From an uncultured Flavobacteriaceae bacterium (lineage in GTDB: Bacteria; Bacteroidota; Bacteroidia; Flavobacteriales; Flavobacteriaceae), in the NCBI GenBank assembly GCA_949372605.1, contig CASIAE010000002.1, positions 1 through 64,000 of the forward strand: a stretch of DNA of 64,000 nt, read 5' to 3'. The notes under the pieces are model-generated. The model did no database searches. It saw only the letters and a list, made by a program, of their open reading frames with translations, and had not been told where the DNA came from. This document shows positions 28,040 to 36,934 of the stretch, one piece after another; the stretch's first letter is position 1; the number at the start of each line of letters is the position of its first letter. A program made the translations under genes and the position numbers.

Positions 28040-28816
28040 ATGATCCGGTTATTATTAATTGTTACTTTTATCAGCACTGTTTACACAAAAGTAGTCGCAC
28101 AAAAAAGCCTTAAGAGTCCAAAGGATTTAATTCTTCTGATCGGACAATCCAATATGGCTGGTAGAGCTACTCTGCTTCCTGAAGACGACAAAGTAATTGA
28201 TGGTGCGTTTCTATACGACAGCCTAAATCATTGGATACCACTCAAAAATCCGTTAAATATTCATTCTTCAATTAGAAAAATAGCAAGGATGCAAAAATTA
28301 AACCTCGGATTTACTTTTGCGAAAAAAATAACCGAAACTAAAACATTAAACCCAATAGGTTTGGTCGTAAACGCAAGAGGTGGAACTAAAATTCAGTCAT
28401 GGTTACCTGGAACTTTGTATTATAAAGAAGCCGTAAGAAGAAGTCTTGAAGCGATTAAAGAAGGAGCAAAATTCAGAGCCGTTTTATGGCATCAAGGGGA
28501 AGGAAACCTTAATTATGATTCGGATATAGATTATGACGGTTATTTTGAAAAATTAAAATTAATAATTTATCAATTAAGAAAAGATTTAAAAAATGATGAA
28601 TTGATTTTTATTGCAGGGGAACTCAATAAAGATAATCCTAAAAACATACGATTCAAATCTATGTTGGCGAGACTTGAAACCGAAGTTCCCTTTGCAGGAT
28701 CTGTCAAGTCCGAAGGAACAAAAACCAAAGACGGCACCCACTTTGATAATGAAGGTCTTAAAATCATGGGAGATCGATATGCGGAAAAATTAATTTCTTT
28801 AATGAAATCAAATTAA
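28040..28816 (+). CDS. SGNH-type carbohydrate acetylesterase (SASA domain), secreted
   Basis: The 258-residue protein has an N-terminal signal (MIRLLLIVTFISTVYTKVVA). LIGQSNMAG is block I with the nucleophilic Ser, ARGGTKIQSW and WHQGEGN are blocks II and III, and KDGTHFD holds the catalytic Asp-x-x-His pair. This is the sialate O-acetylesterase-related (PF03629) fold, so it probably removes acetyl groups from the polysaccharide. It is the last gene of the locus. After it, a 112-nt spacer leads to an unrelated metabolic gene. Confidence 0.88.
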   Translation: MIRLLLIVTFISTVYTKVVAQKSLKSPKDLILLIGQSNMAGRATLLPEDDKVIDGAFLYDSLNHWIPLKNPLNIHSSIRKIARMQKLNLGFTFAKKITETKTLNPIGLVVNARGGTKIQSWLPGTLYYKEAVRRSLEAIKEGAKFRAVLWHQGEGNLNYDSDIDYDGYFEKLKLIIYQLRKDLKNDELIFIAGELNKDNPKNIRFKSMLARLETEVPFAGSVKSEGTKTKDGTHFDNEGLKIMGDRYAEKLISLMKSN

Positions 28817-28928
28817 ATAACTGCTTGATTTTTTTTGATTTATCAATGTAGATAAATACTAAAATATGAAATAAATAGGCATATCACAAAATTGGAATCA
28901 AGTTAAAATTTAGCCTTAAATTGAGAAC

Positions 28929-29330
28929 ATGAAAAATATCGATCATATTGGGATTGCAGTAAAAGACATTGAAAAATCAAATCTCCTTTTTAAGAAGTTA
29001 TTAAACACACCCTGTTATAAAATCGAGGAAGTTAAAGATCAAGGAATAAAAACTTCATTTTTCAAAACTGGTGACCAAAAGATAGAATTGATCGCTTCCC
29101 TAGGAAACCATAGTCCTATCGAAAGCTTTTTAGAAAAAAAAGGAGAGGGATTACACCACATTGCATTTGAAGTTTCTGATTTGAAATCAGAAGTTAAAAG
29201 ACTTAAATCTGAGGGATTTATCCCCATTGATGAAACACCCAAAAGAGGAGCAGATAATAAAATGATTGTTTTTCTACAGCCCAAAAATACAAATGGCGTT
29301 TTGATCGAGTTGTGCCAAGAAATTAGGTGA
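28929..29330 (+). CDS. mce: Methylmalonyl-CoA epimerase
   Basis: The 133-residue glyoxalase-fold enzyme interconverts (2R)- and (2S)-methylmalonyl-CoA. NIDHIGIAVKDIEKS opens the first beta-alpha-beta-beta-beta module and GLHHIAFEVSDL the second. Metal ligands lie in DHIGIAV, QKIEL, HHIAFEV and LIELCQE. Length and motifs match Bacteroidota MCEE. Its TGA overlaps a GTG start for meaB, so the two are coupled. Together with the mutase on the opposite strand it links propionyl-CoA, odd-chain and branched amino-acid breakdown to succinyl-CoA. Confidence 0.93.
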   Translation: MKNIDHIGIAVKDIEKSNLLFKKLLNTPCYKIEEVKDQGIKTSFFKTGDQKIELIASLGNHSPIESFLEKKGEGLHHIAFEVSDLKSEVKRLKSEGFIPIDETPKRGADNKMIVFLQPKNTNGVLIELCQEIR

Positions 29331-29332
29331 GA

Positions 29333-30343
29333 ATGGATTCAGAAAAACAAAATTTTAATCTGGATAAATATATAAAAATGATTCTTTCGGGAGATCGAGC
29401 GATGCTTAGTAAAGCAATAACAATGAGGGAGAGTTCTCTTCCAGAACACAAGCTTCAGTCTGAAAAAATTCTTAAATTACTTTTAAAACATACGGGGAAT
29501 TCAATAAGAATAGGAATTACAGGAATTCCAGGTGCTGGTAAAAGTACATTTATTGATGTCTTTGGATCTCTTTTACTCGAAAAATTCTATAAAAAAGTTG
29601 CCGTGCTTGCTGTTGATCCAAGCAGTCAGGAAAATCATGGAAGCATATTGGGAGACAAAACAAGAATGGAGTTCTTGAGTCGTCAAAAAAATGCCTTTAT
29701 TAGACCGTCTCCAAACAAAACTATTTTGGGTGGGGTCAATCAGCATACAAGAGAAAGTATGTTATTTTGTGAAGCGGCAGGTTATGATGTTATTCTAATC
29801 GAAACAGTCGGAGTTGGTCAATCAGAATCTGAAGTTCACACGATGGTCGATTTCCTAATGATGCTTCAGATTGTGGGAGGTGGTGATGATTTACAAGCAA
29901 TTAAAAGGGGTGTTTATGAAAAAATTGATCTATTATTAATTAATAAAGCAGATCAAAAAAATAAAATTGAAGCAGAAATAGAAAAAGAAAATTTCATAAA
30001 TAATTTTGCGCTTTTTCCCAGACGTGATTCTGGATGGCATCCCAAGGCTCAAACCTGTTCTTCAATTGAAAAAAAGGGGATCAATGAAGTTTGGAAGACC
30101 ATTATGGAGTTTGAAAAAATTACAAGGGAAAATAATTCTTTTTATAAAAAAAGAAAAGCTCAAAACTTGATCTGGTTTCGACATTTGGTGGCAAATAATA
30201 TTCAAGATTTTATAATTAATCAATCAGATCTTAAAATTGAAATAGAGGGTTTTCAGGAGCAAATTAAAAATGAAGAAATCAATTCCATAGATGCTTCAGA
30301 AAGAATAACTAAAACTTTAAGGAAAATCTTCAAACAACTATGA
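29333..30343 (+). CDS. meaB: Methylmalonyl-CoA mutase-associated GTPase MeaB
   Basis: This G3E-family GTPase protects and reactivates B12-dependent methylmalonyl-CoA mutase. Walker A is GITGIPGAGKST, Walker B/switch regions include VDPSSQENHGSILGDKTRM and IETVGVGQSE, and the guanine-specificity motif is NKAD. Length 336-338 is normal for the family. Two starts are possible: GTG at 29327 (overlapping the mce stop) or ATG at 29333. I use the ATG. Its stop TGA (30341-30343) directly abuts the stop of mutB on the opposite strand. Confidence 0.92.
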   Translation: MDSEKQNFNLDKYIKMILSGDRAMLSKAITMRESSLPEHKLQSEKILKLLLKHTGNSIRIGITGIPGAGKSTFIDVFGSLLLEKFYKKVAVLAVDPSSQENHGSILGDKTRMEFLSRQKNAFIRPSPNKTILGGVNQHTRESMLFCEAAGYDVILIETVGVGQSESEVHTMVDFLMMLQIVGGGDDLQAIKRGVYEKIDLLLINKADQKNKIEAEIEKENFINNFALFPRRDSGWHPKAQTCSSIEKKGINEVWKTIMEFEKITRENNSFYKKRKAQNLIWFRHLVANNIQDFIINQSDLKIEIEGFQEQIKNEEINSIDASERITKTLRKIFKQL

Positions 30344-32449
30344 TTAAATGGTTTGCTTTTTTAACATATAGTTTAAGATCTCAATCGCAGCTTTACTGAT
30401 TTTTGTTCCTGGGCCATAGACACTCAAAACACCAGATTTAATTAAAAACTCATGATCTTGAAAAGGAATTACGCCACCAACAATTACTGAAATATCTTCT
30501 CTTTTGAAATACTTAAGTGATTTTATTAATTGAGGCACCAGCGTTTTATGTCCTGCTGCCAAAGACGAAACACCCAAGAAATGGACATCATTTTCAACTG
30601 CTTGTTTGGCAGCTTCTTCAGGGGTTTGAAAAAGTGGTCCTATGTCAACATCAAAACCAAGATCAGCGTAGGCAGTAGCAATTACTTTGGCCCCTCGATC
30701 ATGACCATCCTGTCCCATTTTAGCAATCATAATTCTAGGGTTCCTTCCGAATTTATTTTCAAAAATTGTTATAAGTTCTCGTGCTTCTTTAAAAAATGGA
30801 TCGTCTTTCACTGCTTTTGAATAAACTCCTGTAAAGGATTTGTTTTTTGCTTGATACCTTCCAAAAACCTCTTCCAAGGCATTACTGATTTCTCCTAGGG
30901 TAGCACGTTTTCTGGCTGCATCAATTGATAAAGCTAATAAATTCTCTTCGGGGGTAACCCCAATTTGATTCATTTTACTCAAAGCAGCTTTTTTTAGGAG
31001 AGCTAAGGATTCTTGAACTCCAGCTTCATTTCGCTTCTGCTTAACAGACTCTAGTCGATCTAACTGTTGTTTGGTAACTTTTATATTGTCTACCTCTAAA
31101 AAATCTAAATATTCTTCTTCCTCAAGTTCATAGCGATTTAAACCAATGATATGCTCTTGTCCACTATCAATTCTTGCTTGTTTAATTGCAGCAGCCTGTT
31201 CTATTCTCATTTTGGGAATTCCAGCCTCAATGGCCTTTTCCATACCACCATAAGTATCAATTTCTTGAATTAGAGACCAAGCTTCTTTTGCGATTTTATT
31301 TGTTAGATTTTCAACGAACTCGCTCCCACCCCAAGGGTCGACAGTATTTGTTAGATGCGCTTCTTCTTGTAAAAATAATTGATTGTTTCTTGCAATTCTG
31401 GAGGAAAAATCTGAGGGGAGTGCGATGGCTTCATCCAACGCATTGGTGTGTAAACTTTGTGTTCCCCCAAGCACTGCTGCCATTGCTGCTATGTTTGTCC
31501 TGGCAACATTATTAAAGGGGTCTTGTGCTGTTAAACTCCATCCACTGGTTTGGCAATGAGCTCTTAAGGCTAAAGATTTATTTGTTTTTGGATTAAACTT
31601 TTTCACCATCTTAGCCCATAACATTCTCCCCGCTCGCATTTTAGCAATTTCTCTAAAATGATTCATCCCGATTCCCCAAAAAAATGAAAGTCGAGGAGCA
31701 AAATCGTCAATTTTAAGTCCTGCTGCCAATCCTGTTTTGATATATTCAATTCCATTCGCGAGAGTGTAAGCCAATTCTATTTCAGAGGTAGCTCCAGCTT
31801 CTTGCATGTGATAGCCTGAAATACTTATACTATTGTATTTTGGCATACGTTGACTTGTAAATCGCATAATGTCAGACACGATTTGTAAGGACTGTTTAGG
31901 CGGATAAATATAAGTGTTTCTGACCATGAATTCCTTAAGAATATCATTTTGAATGGTTCCACTAAGATTTTCTATGCTTACCCCCTGCTCTTCCGCGGCA
32001 ACGATATAAAATGCCATAATGGGTAAAACAGCTCCATTCATGGTCATTGAAACAGACATCTTATCGAGTGGAATTCCATCAAACAATCGATTCATATCTT
32101 CAACAGTGTCGATTGCAACACCAGCTTTCCCCACATCTCCACTAACACGAGGATGATCACTATCATAACCCCTGTGGGTGGGTAGGTCAAACGCAACGGA
32201 AAGGCCTTTTTGACCCATGGCTAAGTTCTTTCTATAAAAGGCATTGCTTTCTTCAGCAGTAGAAAATCCAGCGTATTGACGAATGGTCCAAGGACGCTTT
32301 AAATACATTGTGGCATAGGGACCTCTAAGAAATGGAGGGACACCTGAGAAAAATTCAGAATGGCAGTGATCTACTTCTTTATTTAAATCTTCCTTTAATA
32401 TCGGAATTTTAAGGTGATCGAATCCTTTCCTATTGTTTGCCATCTTCAA
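30344..32449 (-). CDS. mutB: Methylmalonyl-CoA mutase, large (alpha) subunit
   Basis: The 701-residue adenosylcobalamin-dependent mutase converts methylmalonyl-CoA to succinyl-CoA. The TIM-barrel domain (about 40-550) contains [17 protein letters not shown] and [12 protein letters not shown]. The C-terminal B12-binding domain (about 565-700) has [11 protein letters not shown], where the His is the lower axial cobalt ligand. The length is full. It overlaps the small subunit gene by 20 nt, indicating coupled translation of the heterodimer. It is convergent with meaB. Confidence 0.95.
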   Translation of the reverse strand: MKMANNRKGFDHLKIPILKEDLNKEVDHCHSEFFSGVPPFLRGPYATMYLKRPWTIRQYAGFSTAEESNAFYRKNLAMGQKGLSVAFDLPTHRGYDSDHPRVSGDVGKAGVAIDTVEDMNRLFDGIPLDKMSVSMTMNGAVLPIMAFYIVAAEEQGVSIENLSGTIQNDILKEFMVRNTYIYPPKQSLQIVSDIMRFTSQRMPKYNSISISGYHMQEAGATSEIELAYTLANGIEYIKTGLAAGLKIDDFAPRLSFFWGIGMNHFREIAKMRAGRMLWAKMVKKFNPKTNKSLALRAHCQTSGWSLTAQDPFNNVARTNIAAMAAVLGGTQSLHTNALDEAIALPSDFSSRIARNNQLFLQEEAHLTNTVDPWGGSEFVENLTNKIAKEAWSLIQEIDTYGGMEKAIEAGIPKMRIEQAAAIKQARIDSGQEHIIGLNRYELEEEEYLDFLEVDNIKVTKQQLDRLESVKQKRNEAGVQESLALLKKAALSKMNQIGVTPEENLLALSIDAARKRATLGEISNALEEVFGRYQAKNKSFTGVYSKAVKDDPFFKEARELITIFENKFGRNPRIMIAKMGQDGHDRGAKVIATAYADLGFDVDIGPLFQTPEEAAKQAVENDVHFLGVSSLAAGHKTLVPQLIKSLKYFKREDISVIVGGVIPFQDHEFLIKSGVLSVYGPGTKISKAAIEILNYMLKKQTI

Positions 32450-33803
32450 TTCTTTTTAATTCATTCTTCACTGACAAACGTTTTTCTATGATGGGGTGTA
32501 TATTAGTTGGGGTCTGATTTATTGACTTTAATAATAAATCAGCAATGGGAACTTCGTTTACATTTTGATATTTATTGGTCCCAACCAAAATTCGTGATCC
32601 TTCATCAAACACTTTTTGTTCTTCCTTTTCGCTAATAAGAATTCTATCCTGAATAACACCCATCTCTAAACATTTAATAAAACCACCTCGGTGTTCTATA
32701 TCTTTAAATATATCTAAAATATTTTCACTCAAGTCGCTTACCAATTGTTCAATAAAATATGCGCCTTTTGCAGGGTTCTCCAATTTGTCAAAATAACTTT
32801 CATGTTTAAGTATCAACAGCTGATTTCTTGCGATTCGGTTGCCAAAATCATTCGGTGGATTAAAAACCTCATCATAAGGTAAATTATTCACAACGTCAGC
32901 TCCACCTATTATCGCGGCCATAGCAGCAGTTGATGATCGCAACATATTAACATTAAAGTCAAATAACGTCATATTTCTTTTTGAAGTTTGCGCGATAATT
33001 TCGCAGGGAATGGCATTGCCATATTCCGTAGAAACTAACTTCCACATCAATCTAAGTGCATGAATTTTTGCGATTTCAAAAAAATAATTTTCTCCAATTG
33101 ATACTTCAAAACAAACCTTATCCGGCAGGGTACCTTTATCACCGAGCATTAATAAATATTCATTGGCTTGCGCCAAACAAAATGCAACTTGCTGGGAAAT
33201 GGTTGCTCCTGCATTTTGAAAAATAGCACCCGAAATTTTGAAAGAATTTGAATTTGAATCAAAATAAAATTTCAACCAATCCAGTAAATCGTTTTCTTTT
33301 GATTTTTTCCAGTTCCCAGACTTTATTAAATCATAAATTGGATCAAAACTTAATCTAAGGTTTGTTCCTTTCTTATCACAAACAGAAAATAGACTTTCTA
33401 AATAAGATCGGCTTGGTGGCACCGAAAAAATAATCTCAATTATTTTTGGTTTAAGTTCTACTTCTTTAATTAGAGATACAAGATCGATCTCATTTTTATC
33501 GAAAAAAGTCAATGCATCCACACCGCCTTTTAAGGCTTTATTTAAAAACGATAAACACCCTTCTTGAGTTTTAGCAAATATAATTTGACCTACAAGCCAA
33601 TTAGATGGGAAATTTTCATTTAAAGAAATCTTTGAATCAAGATTATCTTTATGATAAACAGGCTTAAGCAAAACCCCTTGTTCAACCTTATTTTTAAGTG
33701 AAGTGTCAGCTTGTATTTTAGCAATCTCCTTCCCAATACTGCCCTCAGTATTCCATTGATTAGATTCTAAAAATGAAAAGAATAAATTTTCTTCTTGACT
33801 CAT
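32430..33803 (-). CDS. mutA: Methylmalonyl-CoA mutase, small (beta) subunit
   Basis: The 457-residue protein is homologous to the mutase barrel but lacks the B12-binding histidine domain and is shorter than the 610-640 residues usual for MutA. Bacteroidota small subunits are often this size. [31 protein letters not shown] and [12 protein letters not shown] match. It pairs with MutB and is the promoter-proximal gene of the two-gene unit. The 152 bp upstream (33804-33955) form a divergent intergenic region with the Cys-rich gene. Confidence 0.92.
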   Translation of the reverse strand: MSQEENLFFSFLESNQWNTEGSIGKEIAKIQADTSLKNKVEQGVLLKPVYHKDNLDSKISLNENFPSNWLVGQIIFAKTQEGCLSFLNKALKGGVDALTFFDKNEIDLVSLIKEVELKPKIIEIIFSVPPSRSYLESLFSVCDKKGTNLRLSFDPIYDLIKSGNWKKSKENDLLDWLKFYFDSNSNSFKISGAIFQNAGATISQQVAFCLAQANEYLLMLGDKGTLPDKVCFEVSIGENYFFEIAKIHALRLMWKLVSTEYGNAIPCEIIAQTSKRNMTLFDFNVNMLRSSTAAMAAIIGGADVVNNLPYDEVFNPPNDFGNRIARNQLLILKHESYFDKLENPAKGAYFIEQLVSDLSENILDIFKDIEHRGGFIKCLEMGVIQDRILISEKEEQKVFDEGSRILVGTNKYQNVNEVPIADLLLKSINQTPTNIHPIIEKRLSVKNELKRIEDGKQ

Positions 33804-33955
33804 GTGTAATTGTAAGGATGGAAACTTTATTCAAATATTAGTAAACTAAATTTAAAAAACACTAAGATATAAATATTATAAAATGAAAATATTTTTAAAA
33901 AAAACTAAGTTCATTGAACTAAATGTTTTATAAATCTTATTAACTTTAAAAAAAA

Positions 33956-34147
33956 ATGGCTACATACAAATGTAAATCTTGTGAAATGGCAGTTAACGCT
34001 AGCTGTGCTAAATGCGATACCCCTCTAGTTGATGGTTTTTTAACTTTAGAGGACGGAACTAAAGTTCAGGTTTCTAGGTGTCCTGACTGTGAAGGTAAAA
34101 TTAAATCACCTTCTTGTTGTGGTGTTGAAATGTCTTGTGATATTTAG
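33956..34147 (+). CDS. Small Cys-rich putative zinc-ribbon protein
   Basis: This is a 63-residue protein with nine cysteines. Three are CxxC pairs (CKSC, CAKC, CPDC), followed by a CC and a late Cys. The pairs are spaced so as to allow two zinc-ribbon knuckles. There is no signal peptide. No function is recognised; it could be a small zinc-binding or redox protein. It lies divergent to mutA and 56 nt upstream of a secreted DUF2911 gene. Confidence 0.7.
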   Translation: MATYKCKSCEMAVNASCAKCDTPLVDGFLTLEDGTKVQVSRCPDCEGKIKSPSCCGVEMSCDI

Positions 34148-34203
34148 GGATTAAACTATTTTAGATATCTTAAGTCAAATAAATAATTTAAAAAATAACT
34201 CAA

Positions 34204-34734
34204 ATGAAAAAATTAATTTTTATTCTATTAGTTGCATGTGTCTCAGTAACGCAAGCACAAAAATTTAAAGGACTAGACAGCAGTCCTCTGGACAAGTCTA
34301 CTTATCCAGTTGCCAATAAAATAACAGAGAAAGCTGTTATTGTTTATTATAGTCGTCCTCAATTAAAAGGAAGGTTTATGGAAGACATCCTTACGTATGG
34401 CAAGGTTTGGAGAACAGGTGCGAATGAGTCTACTGAGATTATTTTCAACAAATCTGTTAAAATTGGAGATACAGTAATCCAACCTGGAACTTATTCTTTA
34501 TATTCAATTCCGTCTGAAGAAAGTTTAATGGTTATTATAAATACTGCGAAAAATACTTGGGGTGCTTACAACTACAAAAAAGATAATGATGTCGTAAGAA
34601 TCAATTTGGCTGTTATGGAAAGTAATGAAGAGCTTGAAGCCTTGTCGATGGTATTTACAGGTGAAAAAAACAACGCAAAACTTCACATGGGCTGGGGATA
34701 TGCTAGAGTAGAGATGCCTTTCACTATTCTCTAA
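34204..34734 (+). CDS. DUF2911 domain protein, secreted
   Basis: The 176-residue protein has a signal peptide cleaved after QAQ (residue 19). The DUF2911 core includes VIVYYSRPQLKGR, YGKVWRTGANESTEI and QPGTYSLYSIPSEES. This Bacteroidota family of periplasmic proteins has no established biochemical function. A second, longer member with a repeat tail lies at 47467-48306. A strong terminator follows 23 nt after the stop. Confidence 0.82.
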   Translation: MKKLIFILLVACVSVTQAQKFKGLDSSPLDKSTYPVANKITEKAVIVYYSRPQLKGRFMEDILTYGKVWRTGANESTEIIFNKSVKIGDTVIQPGTYSLYSIPSEESLMVIINTAKNTWGAYNYKKDNDVVRINLAVMESNEELEALSMVFTGEKNNAKLHMGWGYARVEMPFTIL

Positions 34735-34750
34735 TCTGATTTTTATAAAA

Positions 34751-34782
34751 AAAAAACCCCTTCAATTGAAGGGGTTTTTTTT
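34751..34782 (+). terminator. Rho-independent terminator
   Basis: ACCCCTTCAA/TTGAAGGGGT forms a perfect hairpin (cores CCCCTTCAA and TTGAAGGGG) flanked by an A tract upstream and eight T downstream. It can stop transcription after the DUF2911 gene and could also act in the reverse direction. Confidence 0.92.
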
Positions 34783-34814
34783 ATCTTTATTTTTTAATTT
34801 TAATAGACGAAACA

Positions 34815-36044
34815 ATGAGCTTCAATTTCTATGATATATATATAAGAGCTGGATTATCTGACCCAATTGCAAAGTCATTAGATTCTATTACTTCCTCATT
34901 TATCGTTCTTGTACTTGCATTTATTTTCACGCTAATTTTTAAAAAAGCATTGCGTATTTTTTTTAATCAAATCGCAAAAAGAACCAAATCTAATTTTGAT
35001 GATTACTTAGTAAAAAACAAAGTTCCGGCAACCCTATCTTACTTTCCGGGATTATTTCTTTTGATTTGGCTTTTACCAAATACCCTAGAAAACTTTTCAG
35101 TACTCACGAAACCTATCTCCATTATTTTAGACGTAATTGGAGCATTCCTAACCATCGTTATTATTAGGAAATTATTGAGCAGCTTAAAAGATTTTTTAAA
35201 AACTTTATCAACATTTAAAGACAAGCCAATAGATAGCTACATTCAAGTCTTTATGATATTTATTTGGTTTGTTGGGATCATAACAATTCTCTCTTTACTG
35301 TCTGGAAAAGATATAAGTGCATTTTTGACTACTCTCGGGGCGATGTCTGCAATAATTTTACTGATTTTCAAGGATACCATCATGGGTTTTGTTGCCAGTA
35401 TTCAAGTAACAATCAACGATACTGTTAGAATTGGAGATTGGATAACAATGAAAAGCTGTGATGCAGATGGTGACGTAATTGAAATCAATCTTTCTACGGT
35501 AAAAGTTCAGAATTTTGACAAAACTATTACGACTATTCCAACCTATAAACTAGTTTCTGACTCTTTTATTAATTGGAGAGGAATGAGTGAATCCGGAGGT
35601 AGACGGATTAAAAGATCTATTCAGATTAAGGTGTCAAGCATAAAATTTATTGACAAGAACTCAATAAACAAGTATGTTAAGATTCAAAGAATCTCTGAAT
35701 TTGTATCTCAAAAATCCAAAGAGATTGAAGATGATAATGCTCAAAAAGGAATTGACAAGTCTTTAATGGTCAATGGAAGGAACATGACCAACTTAGGACT
35801 TTTTCGACGTTATGCTTTGGCTTATCTTGAAACACACCCGGAAATTAATCATGATATGACCGTAATGGTTCGTCAATTGGCTCCAACTCCTCAGGGAATC
35901 CCAATTGAAGTTTACGTTTTTATCAAGGATAAAGATTGGCTTAATTATGAACAAATTGTCTCAGGTATTTTTGATCACCTTCTTGCATCACTCTCCTTTT
36001 TTAATTTAGAGTCTTTTGAGCTTTTTGGCGATAAAAAAGTTTAA
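34815..36044 (+). CDS. MscS-family mechanosensitive channel (YbdG-like)
   Basis: The 409-residue inner-membrane protein has about five transmembrane segments (residues about 25-45, 70-90, 95-118, 140-162 and 170-190). The pore helix and beta-domain block LGAMSAIILLIFKDTIMGFVASIQ and VRIGDWI match MscS channels. The long soluble C-terminus (TTIPTYKLVSDSFINWRGMSESGGRRIKRS) matches YbdG/MscM-type channels. It opens under membrane tension to release ions during osmotic downshock. It is preceded by a terminator, so it has its own promoter. Confidence 0.9.
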   Translation: MSFNFYDIYIRAGLSDPIAKSLDSITSSFIVLVLAFIFTLIFKKALRIFFNQIAKRTKSNFDDYLVKNKVPATLSYFPGLFLLIWLLPNTLENFSVLTKPISIILDVIGAFLTIVIIRKLLSSLKDFLKTLSTFKDKPIDSYIQVFMIFIWFVGIITILSLLSGKDISAFLTTLGAMSAIILLIFKDTIMGFVASIQVTINDTVRIGDWITMKSCDADGDVIEINLSTVKVQNFDKTITTIPTYKLVSDSFINWRGMSESGGRRIKRSIQIKVSSIKFIDKNSINKYVKIQRISEFVSQKSKEIEDDNAQKGIDKSLMVNGRNMTNLGLFRRYALAYLETHPEINHDMTVMVRQLAPTPQGIPIEVYVFIKDKDWLNYEQIVSGIFDHLLASLSFFNLESFELFGDKKV

Positions 36045-36087
36045 TTTTTATTAATTCTCGACCTTAATACCCCTGCTTTAAAACCTA

Positions 36088-36450
36088 AATCGTGAATTTT
36101 TTACAACAATTGTTAAGATTACTTTAGTGGATGATATCATTACAGAAGAGGAAAGAGCTTTTGTCGATAAATTGAAAAATTTATTTAAAAATAGAGCCAG
36201 AAATAAATGCTAAAATAATGGAATCTTCTGACTATCATAAAATCAGCCCTGCTTCCGATGAAAAAAAAGGCTAAAAAAGTCTTTACAATATTGGGCGCAA
36301 AGTCTATGCTGATTATCGTTGCTGATGGTGAAATTTTTAATGAAGCGTATGATTCTTGGACTTGTTTTTGAAATTGAAAGTGCATAAACTATTGTTAAAT
36401 ATGCATTAGACCTTAAAGAGAAAGGATGGGATAAGACGAGTTTACAGTAA
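36088..36450 (+). pseudogene. Decayed TerB-like gene
   Basis: Three reading frames must be joined to recover one protein. The first gives VDDIITEEERAFVDKLKN, the second KIEPEINAKIMESSDYHKIS, the third MLIIVADGEIFNEAYDSW, and then a tail TIVKYALDLKEKGWDKTSLQ ends in a stop. The order of acidic DGxI-type motifs and helices is that of TerB-like (tellurite-resistance B) domains. At least three frame changes and in-frame stops separate the pieces, so the gene is dead. It fills the 410-nt gap between the MscS gene and a lipoprotein gene. Confidence 0.6.
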
Positions 36451-36454
36451 GGTT

Positions 36455-36889
36455 TTAATTTTTAAAATTACTTAATCTGTAGGTGATTTCATCATCTGCT
36501 ATTTGTTCAACAGGATCAAGAGCTATTCGATTTGGAAAACCATATTGTTTGTTGTAGTTAACTCTAAAATAACTCAGATTAGCTTTAGCTTTCACTTCAA
36601 TGAAATCGAAAAATTCATTGATCGTTCTGAAGTTATAATTCACATCGGGATCATAATCCTCGCCGTTAACTGAAACTATTACTCCTCCCCTAACGCGTAC
36701 TTCATTTGGAAGTCGATATTCCTCCGTACAATAACACGAAATCGTCTGAGTGAAGTAGTAATCGTTTGTGTCTAATTCCTTCCACTTAGCTGAATTAATT
36801 TCAAAATCCGTTTGAAGAACCTGAGCTTTATCATCACTACAACCAATTAGAAATATTACAAATAACAAAAATATATTATTGGTTTTCAT
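36455..36889 (-). CDS. DUF6174-like lipoprotein
   Basis: The 144-residue lipoprotein has a signal ending in FLIGC (Cys17). The body has the DUF6174-like pattern YYFTQTISCYCTEEY followed by a short VRVRGGVIVSVNG beta-hairpin. The function is unknown. It lies 45 nt downstream of the CcsBA gene on the same strand and may be transcribed with it, but no functional link is evident. Confidence 0.7.
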   Translation of the reverse strand: MKTNNIFLLFVIFLIGCSDDKAQVLQTDFEINSAKWKELDTNDYYFTQTISCYCTEEYRLPNEVRVRGGVIVSVNGEDYDPDVNYNFRTINEFFDFIEVKAKANLSYFRVNYNKQYGFPNRIALDPVEQIADDEITYRLSNFKN

Positions 36890-36934
36890 AGCTCCTATTT
36901 ATAAAATATATTGACAAACTTAATGCCCCTTAAT

